From assembly GCF_040939125.1 (NCBI RefSeq), contig NZ_CP162495.1, forward strand, positions 1,302,001 to 1,366,000: 64,000 nucleotides of DNA, read 5' to 3'. Shown piece after piece: positions 44,654 to 54,556 of the stretch. Each line of letters starts with the position of its first letter. Within the stretch, counting starts at the first letter, position 1. The translations under genes were made by a program, and so were the position numbers. Source of the DNA: Clostridium sp. BJN0013. GTDB lineage: Bacteria; Bacillota; Clostridia; Clostridiales; Clostridiaceae. A model generated the notes under the pieces. It saw only the letters and a list, made by a program, of their open reading frames with translations, was not told where the DNA came from and searched no databases.

Positions 44654-46258
44654 GTGTCAGTAGTTGTAGGTATAGATTTAGGAACTACAAATTCAGTTGT
44701 TTCATATTTGAAAAGGGGAAAAGCGGAAGTGATACCTATTGAGGGAAAAAATATTTTTCCTTCTGTTCTATCTATAAGAGATGGAGAAATTATTGTAGGA
44801 ATTCAGGCTAAAGCTAGAATGATGTTGTCTCCGGAAACCTCTGTGTGTTCTACTAAAAGGGATATGGGAAAAGATGTTACCTATGATCTAGGAACAGAAA
44901 TGTTTACTCCAGAAGATGTAGCCTATTATATACTAAAGACAATAAAAGAAAAAGCAGGCAGTGTATTGGGAGAAAAAATACAGCAGGCAGTAATAACTGT
45001 ACCTGCATACTTTACTTCTGAACAAAGGGAAGCTACTAAAAGAGCGGCAGAAAGATCAGGACTTAATGTACTAAGACTTATGCCGGAACCAACAGCTGCA
45101 GCTTTAGATTATGGTATTGATCAGCACAGAGATCAGATTATAATGGTATATGATTTAGGTGGAGGTACATTTGACATTTCAATAATGAAAGTAGAAAATA
45201 ATGAATTTGAAGTATTGGCTGTAGATGGAAATTCAAGGCTTGGCGGAGATGATTTTGATGAATTAGTCTGTGATATGATGTATAAGAAAATAAATGATGA
45301 GTTAGGTGTGGATATTACTTCAAAGAAGGATAAAAAATATATTTCTGCCCTTATGAAAATAAGAGAGAATGCAGAAAAAGCAAAGATGGATTTGTCAGAT
45401 TTAGAAGAAGTTGAAATAATAATTCCTAACTTAATAGATGACTATTCTTTTGAGATGACTTTGACAAGAGATGAATTCAACAGACTGGTAGAACCTCTGC
45501 TGGAAGAAACTATTGATAAAATTTACAATGCGCTTAAATTAGCCAATCTTACCAGAGATGATATAGACAGAGTGCTCTTGGTAGGAGGATCTACAAAAAT
45601 GCCTATAGTCAAAGAGAAGGTGAGGGACTCAGTTAAAGATCCTTATGTAGCACCTAATGTAGATGAAGTGGTATCAAGAGGTGCAGCTATAATGGCAGCC
45701 AGTCTGTGTGTACCTGAAACTTATGAGGAAAGTTCAGGAGTTAATGGATCGCATACAGTTAATGGATTCGATGGAGTTAATTTAGATAAGAAAATCATAG
45801 TAAAAGAAAAAGTGGTATTTACCTATGGTATAGATATGCTAGATGAAAATCGTAAATTATATTTTAGAGCTATAATAAAAAGAGGCTCTACATTGCCTGC
45901 TAAAGGTGCAGTACTTGGGTATACTTCAAGACCTCTTCAAAAAAGTGTAGTTATAACAATTTATAGGGGAGAATCCAAATCTGTAAAAGAAAATCAGTAC
46001 TTAGGAGAACTGGAACTTGATATAGTAAATGTTTCTGAAAAGAATGTACCGGTATGTGCATTGTTTGAGATAGATGAAAATATGATAATTACATTTACAA
46101 GTATTGAAATACCTATGACAGAAGAATATAGTGAACTTATAGACAGTGCTGGAAATGATGGTGGAAATATGGATGTAAATTTAATAAATAAATATTTACT
46201 TGAGGGTAAATTAAAAGGTAAAAAAATAAAAATTGATGCAAAAGCTAATTTGAAATAG
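44654..46258 (+). CDS. Hsp70-like ATPase 1 (lidless)
   Basis: 534 residues, against about 610-640 for DnaK. The nucleotide-binding domain is complete: phosphate-1 GIDLGTTNS (6-14), catalytic-Lys segment CSTKRDMGK, PEPTAAALDYG, phosphate-2 VYDLGGGTFD (about 165) and adenosine loop VLLVGGSTKMP (about 308). The usual linker DVTPLSLG is replaced by KVVFTYGIDML. A beta substrate-binding domain follows (about 385-530), and the helical lid and acidic tail are absent. GTG 44654 has AAGGGTGAAG upstream. It is the first of four Hsp70 genes in one operon, and the next starts 10 bp after its stop. It probably hydrolyses ATP and binds short hydrophobic segments with fast exchange. Confidence 0.92.
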   Translation: MSVVVGIDLGTTNSVVSYLKRGKAEVIPIEGKNIFPSVLSIRDGEIIVGIQAKARMMLSPETSVCSTKRDMGKDVTYDLGTEMFTPEDVAYYILKTIKEKAGSVLGEKIQQAVITVPAYFTSEQREATKRAAERSGLNVLRLMPEPTAAALDYGIDQHRDQIIMVYDLGGGTFDISIMKVENNEFEVLAVDGNSRLGGDDFDELVCDMMYKKINDELGVDITSKKDKKYISALMKIRENAEKAKMDLSDLEEVEIIIPNLIDDYSFEMTLTRDEFNRLVEPLLEETIDKIYNALKLANLTRDDIDRVLLVGGSTKMPIVKEKVRDSVKDPYVAPNVDEVVSRGAAIMAASLCVPETYEESSGVNGSHTVNGFDGVNLDKKIIVKEKVVFTYGIDMLDENRKLYFRAIIKRGSTLPAKGAVLGYTSRPLQKSVVITIYRGESKSVKENQYLGELELDIVNVSEKNVPVCALFEIDENMIITFTSIEIPMTEEYSELIDSAGNDGGNMDVNLINKYLLEGKLKGKKIKIDAKANLK

Positions 46259-46268
46259 GAGGGTAATT

Positions 46269-47861
46269 ATGGGTATAGTTGAAACAAAGAGTTCATATGT
46301 TTTAGGAATTGATTTAGGAACCTCTACTTCTATTGCGTCCGTATATACAAAAGGTAAAAGTAGAATTATAAAAATAGATGGGAAGGAGTATATACCTTCT
46401 GTGGTTTCATTTCTAGACAGTGAAACCATAATTGTAGGAGAGCAGGCTAAAGGAAGAGCTATAATAGATTCAGAAAATACTATACAATCTATAAAAAGGC
46501 ATATGGGAGAAGATGGCTATACAGTTAAAGTATTTGGTGAGGAATATACACCGGAACAGATATCAGCAGAAATAATTCAAAAAATAGTGGAAGCCGCCAT
46601 GAATTCGGAAGATTTTGATTCTATGGGCAAATTAAAATATGCAGTTATATGTGTACCTGCTAACTTTACTGACAATGCCAAAAGGGCAACTATCAAAGCT
46701 GCTGAAATTGCGGGTCTTGAAGTATTATACCTATTGGAAGAACCTGTAGCGGCAGCTATCAGGTATGGTTTTAATTCCTCAAAAGACCAAAACATTTTAG
46801 TATATGATTTAGGTGGAGGTACTTTTGATGTATGTATTTTAAAGGCTGAAACTGAGGAAGTGGGAAGTGCTGACTATGAAATACTTGCAAAAGAAGGTAT
46901 TAATAAGCTAGGCGGAGATGATTTTGACCGGAAATTAATGGAACTTATCAATGAAAGGTTTCTAGATGAATGTGGAATGGATCTATTGGATGCACAAAAA
47001 GATCAGGGAGTAAGTAGAAAAAAATTAAAAGAAGCTATGCAAAAATTAAAAGAAGCTGCTGAAAGGACTAAAATAGAGTTAAGCGAAGCAGACGCTTGCA
47101 ATGTAATGATACCTAATATAATTCAAAATGAAAAAGGCGAGTGGCTTAATGTAGATGTGGAAATTGAAAGAGAAGAATTTAATGACAGAATAGAAAATCT
47201 AATTTATAAAACCGAAGATACAGTAAAAAAAGCTTTAGAAAGTGCAAGGCTTACTATTGACGATATAGATAAAATTATACTTGTAGGTGGTTCTACTTTA
47301 GTTCCTATAATAAAGGAAAAAATAAAGGAAATGTTTGGGGTTGAGCCTTATTCTAATTTTAATCCTATAACCATAGTGTCAGAAGGGGCTGCTGTTTTTG
47401 GAGCTACACTATCTGTCCCTTCAGATTGTATAGACAATTATGAAGAAAAACCAGAAGGAGACATAAATATAAACCAGATAGTTACCCATAATCTGGGTAT
47501 TATGATCTCAGGTATGAGATTTTCTAAACTTATAGAAAAAGGAACGGAAATACCAGATGGGGAATGTGTTGTAGAGGAAAAGGAGTATTCTACACAATTT
47601 GACAATCAAACGGAATTAAATATAATTATCTATCAATGTGACGAGGATATTGAATATATAAACGAGAAAAATGAGGATGATACTGATAAGGCCGTATGTA
47701 TAGGTGAATTCAAATTAAAGAATATACCGCAGGGTGTTAGAGGAAAGGAAAAGATAACAGTTCAATTTGAGGTTAATGAAGAAAATATGGTTAGGATAAA
47801 AGCAACTTGTGCAAGTAATAATGAGAGCAGTGAAATAACACTTAAAGTAGACAGAATTTAA
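46269..47861 (+). CDS. Hsp70-like ATPase 2 (lidless)
   Basis: This is a 530-residue Hsp70 paralogue. Its motifs are GIDLGTSTS (13-21), QSIKRHMGE, EEPVAAAIRYG, VYDLGGGTFD (about 178) and ILVGGSTLVP (about 337). The linker region reads VTHNLGIMISG, again unlike DnaK. The beta domain has TQFDNQTELNIIIYQC in place of the DnaK T-x-DNQ-x-V pattern and no lid. It differs from the first copy by inserts around residues 185-195 and 290-300. AGGAGGG precedes ATG 46269. Co-transcribed with its neighbours. Confidence 0.92.
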   Translation: MGIVETKSSYVLGIDLGTSTSIASVYTKGKSRIIKIDGKEYIPSVVSFLDSETIIVGEQAKGRAIIDSENTIQSIKRHMGEDGYTVKVFGEEYTPEQISAEIIQKIVEAAMNSEDFDSMGKLKYAVICVPANFTDNAKRATIKAAEIAGLEVLYLLEEPVAAAIRYGFNSSKDQNILVYDLGGGTFDVCILKAETEEVGSADYEILAKEGINKLGGDDFDRKLMELINERFLDECGMDLLDAQKDQGVSRKKLKEAMQKLKEAAERTKIELSEADACNVMIPNIIQNEKGEWLNVDVEIEREEFNDRIENLIYKTEDTVKKALESARLTIDDIDKIILVGGSTLVPIIKEKIKEMFGVEPYSNFNPITIVSEGAAVFGATLSVPSDCIDNYEEKPEGDININQIVTHNLGIMISGMRFSKLIEKGTEIPDGECVVEEKEYSTQFDNQTELNIIIYQCDEDIEYINEKNEDDTDKAVCIGEFKLKNIPQGVRGKEKITVQFEVNEENMVRIKATCASNNESSEITLKVDRI

Positions 47862-47875
47862 GGTGGTGAAATTTA

Positions 47876-49420
47876 TTGGATAATGAAAAGGAAAATAACA
47901 TCTATGATGAAAAATCCAATGATTTTGAAAAAAACTATATGGATTATAGAAAATCCATTGGAGAAGATTATATCCACATGAAAATTCTCAATGAATTAAC
48001 TAAAAATTCACCTGCCAGCATAGAAAAAGTACAAAAAGAATATACATCTGAAGAAAAACTTGAAAAGCTAGAGGAAAAGGAAAAACCTATTATAGAAAAA
48101 TGTGAAAATAAAAAACAAGTTGAAATAGAAGAAAAAATGGATGAAACCGGTATTAATTCTTTAAAGAAAATTGAAAAATATAAAGAGGAATTTAAAAACC
48201 AGAATATAATATATAAAAATTTAATACTAGACTATAAAAAATGGATAGCTAGAATTAAAGAGCTTATAGCATATATTAAAAAAGGTTATGAAAACAGTAG
48301 AAAAGTACCTTTGAAAAATGTATTGGATATAAAATTAGATAAAATAACCCAGATAGATGAAGTAAGCTATAATAAACTTTTTACTATGGATAATGTTGAA
48401 AATTTAACAGAGGAACAAGTTAAAAGTTATGTTAATGCCAACCATAATATAATAGAAGATAGTATAAGAGAAAGGGATAATCTTATTGATAAATATTTTG
48501 CCCTTGTAAAATCTTATATATTTCCCCTTATAGATAATTTGAATTTTAATTTATCTTCTAATATAGATATTGAAGACAAAAAACAGAGAGAATTACAAAA
48601 AATTAAAAAATATAAAGAACAGCTTCAAAATGATGACATAGCCTATGAGAAAAGTTTATTGGAGTACAAAACATGGATTGTAAAAAATAAGGAGCTGATT
48701 ATATATCTTGAAAAAAATTGTATGGATATATCCCATATTATAGAAAAATTTAATGTTAGTATAGAGAATAAAATTGATAGTCTGGAAGATGGAGACAAAG
48801 AACTTTTAAAAAATAGACTCAAGGGCATAAATATGATAAATAAAATGTGTAAAAACATGCTGAATGTAGGACTGAATAAAATAAAAAATATTGAGGAAAA
48901 AAGTTATGATAAACTATGCTTTATAGAGGATTTTCAAAATTTAACAGAGGAACAAATCACTAATATATTTAATTCAAATTATAATATCATAACCAGTATT
49001 AGAAATGAGAAGGATTCTATTGTAAGGGCATATTTTAAATTTATCAATTCACAACTATTGCCTATAATTGACGGCGTGGATTCCGGTATTCAATATTTAA
49101 ATACAAATAATGTAACAGCCTTAAAATATATAATATCAGATATATATGGAGAGATGGATAAAGTGTTAAAAGAACTACTGGAAAATATTAAAATAAGAGA
49201 GATAAAAACAAGTAAAGCTCAAAATATAAATTTTAATTTACATCAGGCTATAGATATAGAACACACGGAAAAAGAGGAAATGGATGAAACTGTGGCGGAA
49301 GTTATCAGAAAAGGATATGAATATTTAGAAGATATTTATAATACCGGCAGTAATTATATAATACGACAAGTGCAAGTTATAGCGTATAAATTTAAGGCAT
49401 CTGAAAATACGCAAGTATAG
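47876..49420 (+). CDS. Coiled-coil protein with GrpE-like features (candidate Hsp70 exchange factor)
   Basis: 514 residues, mostly helical and charged. After an acidic lead (1-95) come two tandem units (about 98-222 and 239-405). Each starts KIEKYKEEF/KIKKYKEQL and has a DYKKWIARIKELI/EYKTWIVKNKELI helix, then NLTEEQ, then a long helix ending FPLIDNLN or LLPIIDGVDSG. That end resembles the LLPVLDNLE segment of GrpE. The C-terminus (about 471-500) reads TVAEVIRKGYEYLEDI and later QVQVIAY, matching GrpE's final strands (VxEVLQKGY ... RPAxVxV). It starts at TTG 47876, 14 bp after Hsp70-2 and 39 bp before Hsp70-3. I infer a nucleotide exchange factor or scaffold for these Hsp70s. Confidence 0.62.
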   Translation: MDNEKENNIYDEKSNDFEKNYMDYRKSIGEDYIHMKILNELTKNSPASIEKVQKEYTSEEKLEKLEEKEKPIIEKCENKKQVEIEEKMDETGINSLKKIEKYKEEFKNQNIIYKNLILDYKKWIARIKELIAYIKKGYENSRKVPLKNVLDIKLDKITQIDEVSYNKLFTMDNVENLTEEQVKSYVNANHNIIEDSIRERDNLIDKYFALVKSYIFPLIDNLNFNLSSNIDIEDKKQRELQKIKKYKEQLQNDDIAYEKSLLEYKTWIVKNKELIIYLEKNCMDISHIIEKFNVSIENKIDSLEDGDKELLKNRLKGINMINKMCKNMLNVGLNKIKNIEEKSYDKLCFIEDFQNLTEEQITNIFNSNYNIITSIRNEKDSIVRAYFKFINSQLLPIIDGVDSGIQYLNTNNVTALKYIISDIYGEMDKVLKELLENIKIREIKTSKAQNINFNLHQAIDIEHTEKEEMDETVAEVIRKGYEYLEDIYNTGSNYIIRQVQVIAYKFKASENTQV

Positions 49421-49459
49421 AGGTATTTGAAGATGTTTAAAAAGGAAGAGGTGTGAAAA

Positions 49460-50950
49460 TTGACCTATGATGCTCAGAATTCACCTGTAATAGGAATAGA
49501 CCTTGGAACTACCTTTAGTTCCATTGCCAGATGGACTGGAGAAGAGGCGGAAACTTATAGTCCAAAAGGTGAAAGAATGGTAAGATCTGTAGTTTACTAT
49601 GATGAAAAAAACAATAAATATATTTTTGGAAATACAGCATTTATGAGTGGAATATTAAATCCTGAAAATGTAATTGTAGGGGTAAAAAGGCTCATGGATG
49701 ATAAAAATGCTAAAATAAAGCTTGGAAGTAAAATACATAATCCCATAGAGATATCCTCTATGATATTAAAGAATTTGTACAATAATGTAAAATCCATGTT
49801 TCCTTCTGGAGTTTATGAAGCTTCAGGAGTAGTAGTTACAGTTCCCTATTATTTTAAAGCCCATCAATTTCAGAATACTTCCGAAGCTGCTAAAATGGCA
49901 GGACTTAAATTATTAGGTATTATACAAGAGCCTATTGCAGCAGCACTGGCTTATGGATTTCACCATTCAAACAAACACTTAAATAGAGAAGAGAAACTTT
50001 TAATATTTGATTTAGGTGGAGGTACTTTTGATTTAACCATAATAAAAGTGAAGGAAGACGAAAATAATCTGTTTTTTGATGTTTTAGGTATAGGGGGAGA
50101 CGACAGATTAGGGGGAATGGATTTTGACAGAGCTTTTATGGATTATGTAATGCATAGGGAAAAAATTGATTTTGAAAGTGTAAAAGATGAAAAAATAAAA
50201 AAAATAGGAAAGAAAAAATTTCTTGATTCAATTATAAAAAGCAAGGAGACTTTAAGTGCTACAGAAAGCGTTTATATTGCAGTGCCAGATGTAATACCTG
50301 GAGTACATGTAGATGCGGAGTATACAAGAAAAGATTTTGAAACTTCCATAGAGTCCTACATAGTTAAAATTAAAAATATTATAAAGAAGACTATAGCAAG
50401 TGCAGGTATAGCTCCTTATGAAATTGACAAGATAATAAAGGTGGGTGGCTCCAGTAAGATACCAATAATGAATAAAATAATAGAAGATGAAGTAGGAGAA
50501 GGTAAGACCTACTCAGATATTGACCCTAGTTTGTGTGTAGGGGAAGGAGCGGCTATATATGCTGCTTATATTTCAAATAACTTAAATTATAGTAAGAATA
50601 TAAAAATAGAAACAGCTGCCGCTCATGCACTTGGAGTAGAAGATGCCAGAGGAGATTTTGTTGTACTTATTCACCAGAATCAAAGGACACCGGCAAAGAG
50701 AACATTGACTTTTACAACAGATGAAGACAATCAGACAGAAATTGATGTTAAAGTATATCAGGGTACAGCTAAAAGAGCCAGAGACAATGATCATGTAGGA
50801 ACTGTAAAAGTTATGGGACTTAAGCCTATGCCTAAATATCAACTGGAAATAAAAATTACCTTTGAAGTAGGACGTTCTCAGGAAGTAAAAGTAACAATTG
50901 AAGAAATACAAAGTGGAATAAATAAAACTGAAGTAATGAAATTAACTTAA
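49460..50950 (+). CDS. Hsp70-like ATPase 3 (lidless)
   Basis: A 496-residue Hsp70 paralogue. Motifs: GIDLGTTFSSIARWTGEEAE (12-31), VGVKRLMDD, EPIAAALAYG, IFDLGGGTFD (about 183) and KVGGSSKIP (about 327), where Ser replaces the first Thr of the usual GGSTR. The beta domain starts at about 390 with AHALGVEDARGDFV and contains the DnaK-like TTDEDNQTEIDVKVYQG. No lid helix is present. It shares the unusual SIARWTG opening with the next gene, indicating a recent duplication. TTG start at 49460 with GGAAGAGGTG upstream. Confidence 0.92.
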   Translation: MTYDAQNSPVIGIDLGTTFSSIARWTGEEAETYSPKGERMVRSVVYYDEKNNKYIFGNTAFMSGILNPENVIVGVKRLMDDKNAKIKLGSKIHNPIEISSMILKNLYNNVKSMFPSGVYEASGVVVTVPYYFKAHQFQNTSEAAKMAGLKLLGIIQEPIAAALAYGFHHSNKHLNREEKLLIFDLGGGTFDLTIIKVKEDENNLFFDVLGIGGDDRLGGMDFDRAFMDYVMHREKIDFESVKDEKIKKIGKKKFLDSIIKSKETLSATESVYIAVPDVIPGVHVDAEYTRKDFETSIESYIVKIKNIIKKTIASAGIAPYEIDKIIKVGGSSKIPIMNKIIEDEVGEGKTYSDIDPSLCVGEGAAIYAAYISNNLNYSKNIKIETAAAHALGVEDARGDFVVLIHQNQRTPAKRTLTFTTDEDNQTEIDVKVYQGTAKRARDNDHVGTVKVMGLKPMPKYQLEIKITFEVGRSQEVKVTIEEIQSGINKTEVMKLT

Positions 50951-50967
50951 AATGGGGGGATATTTTA

Positions 50968-52440
50968 GTGATTTATGATAGTGTACATTCGCCTGTAGTA
51001 GGAATAGATTTAGGAACAACTTTTAGTTCCATTGCTAGATGGACTGGAACTAAAGCAGAAGTTTATTCTCTGAAAGGGGAATATAATATTCCTTCTGTAG
51101 TATATAATGATGGAAGTCAGTTTGTTATAGGAAAAATTGCATTTATGAAAGGGATCATGAATCCTGAAAGTATGTGCAGAGGTGTAAAACGTTTAATTGG
51201 AAATGAATATGCCTCTATAAAACTAGGGGGTAAGGATTACAATTCCATAGAGATATCAGCAGAAATTTTAAAATATCTTTATAGAAATGTGGAAGAAATG
51301 TTTCCACAGGGCAAGTTTAAATCAGAAGGAGTGGTAGTAACTGTTCCCTACCATTTTAGGGCAAATGAAATTTCAAATACAATAAAGGCCGCTAAAATGG
51401 CAGGATTGAATTTAATAGGAATAATTCAAGAACCTATAGCTGCAGCACTGGCTTATGGACTTCATTTAAGTAGTGATGCCTTAGAAGATGAAAATATATT
51501 GGTATTTGACCTTGGAGGGGGTACTTTTGACCTAACACTATTTAATTTAAATAATTCCTCAAATAGAATATCTTTTAATGTGTTAGCCACAAGTGGTGAT
51601 GATAGATTGGGAGGTATGGATTTTGATGAGGAACTTTACAATTATATAGTAGATAGAGAGGGAATCAGACTTTCTGCCTGTAGGGATAAAAGGCAGCAGA
51701 ACATAGCTAAAAATAAATTGATGGAACAGATTATAAGGGCAAAAGAGGCATTATCCTTTGACAATAGTGCATATATACAGGCATTTGATGTGCCGCCAGG
51801 AAATTTTGTAGATTGTACAGTTACGTTATACGAACTAAAAAATTGTATTAGAGAATATACCCAGAAAATAAAGAGAATTATAAGAGAGATGTTTGAAGAA
51901 AGAGGAATAAGTCCTAGAAGTGTTGACAAGGTAATAAAAATAGGCGGCTCCAGCAAAATAAAATTTATAGATGAGATTATAAATGATGTTGTAGGAGATG
52001 GAAAAATATACGGAGATATAAATCCAGAACTTGCAGTTTGTCAGGGAGCGGCTATTTATGGAGCTTATTTAAACAACAGAGCTTCCCAAAATAAAAAATT
52101 GGAGGTAACTCTTATAAATTCCCATGCATTAGGGCTAAAAGATGATAAGGGAGATTTTGTAGAGATTATTCCTAAGAATGTGGCAATTCCATATAAGGAA
52201 ATTGTGACATTTACAAATTCAGAGGATAATGAGAGGGAAATAAGTATAGAAATTTATCAGGGAGAACATAAAGAATGTCAGCATAATAAGAAGATAGGGG
52301 TAATAAATGTTTTGGGATTAAAGGAAAGTCCAAAGGGAACTTTAAATATACCTGTTACGTTTTATATAAATAAAGATCAGACAATTAAAGTTATTGTAGA
52401 GCAAAAAGAAAGCAATATACACATTGAAAAACAATTCTAG
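50968..52440 (+). CDS. Hsp70-like ATPase 4 (lidless)
   Basis: The 490-residue protein is a close paralogue of the preceding one: GIDLGTTFSSIARWTG (12-27), RGVKRLIGN, EPIAAALAYG, VFDLGGGTFD (about 178) and KIGGSSKIKF (about 323). The beta domain reads NSHALGLKDDKGDF, then FTNSEDNEREISIEIYQGEH. Lid and tail are missing. GTG 50968 has GGGGGGA upstream, 17 bp after Hsp70-3. It is the last gene of the operon and is followed by a strong terminator. Confidence 0.92.
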   Translation: MIYDSVHSPVVGIDLGTTFSSIARWTGTKAEVYSLKGEYNIPSVVYNDGSQFVIGKIAFMKGIMNPESMCRGVKRLIGNEYASIKLGGKDYNSIEISAEILKYLYRNVEEMFPQGKFKSEGVVVTVPYHFRANEISNTIKAAKMAGLNLIGIIQEPIAAALAYGLHLSSDALEDENILVFDLGGGTFDLTLFNLNNSSNRISFNVLATSGDDRLGGMDFDEELYNYIVDREGIRLSACRDKRQQNIAKNKLMEQIIRAKEALSFDNSAYIQAFDVPPGNFVDCTVTLYELKNCIREYTQKIKRIIREMFEERGISPRSVDKVIKIGGSSKIKFIDEIINDVVGDGKIYGDINPELAVCQGAAIYGAYLNNRASQNKKLEVTLINSHALGLKDDKGDFVEIIPKNVAIPYKEIVTFTNSEDNEREISIEIYQGEHKECQHNKKIGVINVLGLKESPKGTLNIPVTFYINKDQTIKVIVEQKESNIHIEKQF

Positions 52441-52456
52441 TTAAATAAATGTTAAT

Positions 52457-52506
52457 AAAAAGCACTATTAAATTCATTATATAAAATGAATTTAATAGTG
52501 CTTTTT
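52457..52506. terminator. Strong terminator after the Hsp70 operon
   Basis: A 22-bp perfect stem (AAAAAGCACTATTAAATTC... facing its complement) has a 6-nt loop, with A and T tracts on either side. It works in both directions. Confidence 0.9.
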
Positions 52507-52685
52507 ATATGTTCAAATAGTACATAGTATAATTTATAATTTTAAAACTATTATGAAAAGTAAATTATATGCATTTGTGTAATATGGTAAATTTATAAGT
52601 CGGTTTTTGCATTATAAAATTATCAATATTATGTCATTAAATTAATAATTTTTTAATAAATAATGTATATATTTGATGATTTATA

Positions 52686-52714
52686 TTGAATTGTGTAAAA
52701 AATGATGGTATTAT
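52686..52714 (+). promoter_or_regulatory. Promoter of the opp operon
   Basis: TTGAAT, 17-nt spacer, TATTAT. A perfect 10-nt palindrome TCGCATGCGA (52731-52740) lies just downstream of the expected start and may be an operator. The rest of the 52507-52830 gap is A/T-rich without a gene. Confidence 0.5.
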
Positions 52715-52830
52715 TATAAAGACATGTAAATCGCATGCGAAATATTTTCAATGATACTGGGAGGGGAGACAAGTTTTATAAATTAATTATTAATTTTATA
52801 TAAAAAATAATTTTTGGGGGTTGATAATGA

Positions 52831-54450
52831 ATGAAAAAGTTCATTAAAAGTAAGATATTAATTTTATTTGTATGTATATTTGCATTAATTCTACCAGGAT
52901 GTGGAAGTTCGTCTACAGGAAGTTCTGGAGAAGGTTCCAAGAAAATTATTAATGTAGGAATGATGAATGCTCCAAGTGGCTTTAATCCACTGGAATGGAC
53001 AGACATTGCGCAGGAAGTGAATTGTGGATTGCTATTTCAAGCTTTAGTTGAATTAGATGATGACATGAAATATAAGCCTATGCTGGCGGATTCAATTACT
53101 ACAGAGGATAATAAGACATTTGCAATTAAGCTCAATTCAAAGGCTAAATGGAGTGATGGAAAACCTGTAACTGTAGATGATGAAATATATACTATTGGTC
53201 TTATATCCAATCCTAAAGTGCCATCTACTGTGGCATCAAATTTTAATATTGTTGAAGGATTAAATGATTCAGGTAAAAATACTACCGGCAGCACTGATAT
53301 ATCCGGTATAAAAAAAATTGATGCTCATACTATGGCAATTACAACGAAAGCACCTATGGAATTGACTTTATTTGAAGATACAATAGGTACCAAACTTAAA
53401 GCTCTTCCTAAACACATTCTTGAAAGCACTGCACCAGATAAGATTTATGAGAGTTCCTTTATTCAAAATCCAACTGTAAGTAATGGACCTTTTAAACTTG
53501 AAAAATATGTGAAAGATCAATATGTGCAATTTGTAGCTAATAAAGATTATTTCAAAGGAACACCCAAATTAGATAGATTGATTTTCAAAATTATGCCTGG
53601 AGCTAATATAACTGCTCAATTGCAAAGTGGAGAAATTGATATGAATGATCCTCAGTTAGGGCAAATACCTTTTGAAGATAATGAAAAAGTAAAGGCTATG
53701 AGTAATCTTAATACAGATTCATCAGGTATTCAAGGCACTATACAGACATTGATGATAAATACAAAGACTATACCTGATTCAAAGATTAGGAAAGCAATTT
53801 CCTATGCTATAAACAGAGATATGATAATAAGTAGTTTATTAAAAGGTCAAGGTCAAGTGATTGAATTACCATATTTGAAAGAAAGTAAATTTGTAAATAA
53901 AAATTTAAAACCTACTCCATATGATCCGGAAAAAGCTAAGGAACTTTTGAAAGAGGCAGGATGGGATTCAAATAAGGCTATAAATTTTGACATACCTACA
54001 GGAAACAAAGTTCGTGAACAAGTTGCAGATATCATAACTCAAAATTTAGAGAGCGTGGGAATAAAAGTAAATCCTCAAAAATATGATTTTGTTACAAGTC
54101 TCGCTACAGCTAAAAAACATAATTTTGATATATACCTGGTAGGTATACCTGTTTATCCTATGAATCCTGATATATCATCCATATTAAAAACTGGGTTTGG
54201 GCTTAACTTATCACAATATAGTAATGCAGAAATGGATAGTTTACTTACAAGTGGTTTAAATCAAATCGATCCAACTCAAGTAAAAGCAACTTATGATAGA
54301 GTACAGGAAATATTTGCACAGGATTTACCTTGTCCGTCAGTATATGTTCAAAATCAGTTAAGGGCCGTAAATAAAAGGGTAACTTATGGAAAGCCTAAAA
54401 ACTATGGAATGTTTATTGATGTATATAAATGGGATGTACAGAGCGAATAA
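52831..54450 (+). CDS. Oligopeptide/dipeptide ABC transporter substrate-binding lipoprotein
   Basis: A 539-residue family 5 solute-binding protein. The signal peptide ends with lipobox LILPGC (about 20-25). Fold motifs are INVGMMNAPSGFNPLEWTD, AKWSDGKPVTVDDEIYT and YAINRDMIISSLL. It is followed by two ATPase and two permease genes, giving a full importer. Two amidohydrolases downstream point to peptides or N-acylated amino acids as cargo. Confidence 0.93.
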   Translation: MKKFIKSKILILFVCIFALILPGCGSSSTGSSGEGSKKIINVGMMNAPSGFNPLEWTDIAQEVNCGLLFQALVELDDDMKYKPMLADSITTEDNKTFAIKLNSKAKWSDGKPVTVDDEIYTIGLISNPKVPSTVASNFNIVEGLNDSGKNTTGSTDISGIKKIDAHTMAITTKAPMELTLFEDTIGTKLKALPKHILESTAPDKIYESSFIQNPTVSNGPFKLEKYVKDQYVQFVANKDYFKGTPKLDRLIFKIMPGANITAQLQSGEIDMNDPQLGQIPFEDNEKVKAMSNLNTDSSGIQGTIQTLMINTKTIPDSKIRKAISYAINRDMIISSLLKGQGQVIELPYLKESKFVNKNLKPTPYDPEKAKELLKEAGWDSNKAINFDIPTGNKVREQVADIITQNLESVGIKVNPQKYDFVTSLATAKKHNFDIYLVGIPVYPMNPDISSILKTGFGLNLSQYSNAEMDSLLTSGLNQIDPTQVKATYDRVQEIFAQDLPCPSVYVQNQLRAVNKRVTYGKPKNYGMFIDVYKWDVQSE

Positions 54451-54556
54451 TTTGTACAAAATAAGTAATTAAAATTTGCAAAAGATTATATGTTAATTAA
54501 ATACTATAATTTTCTGCCATATTAAATTATAAATTTTTGTAGAAAGGATGATAAAT

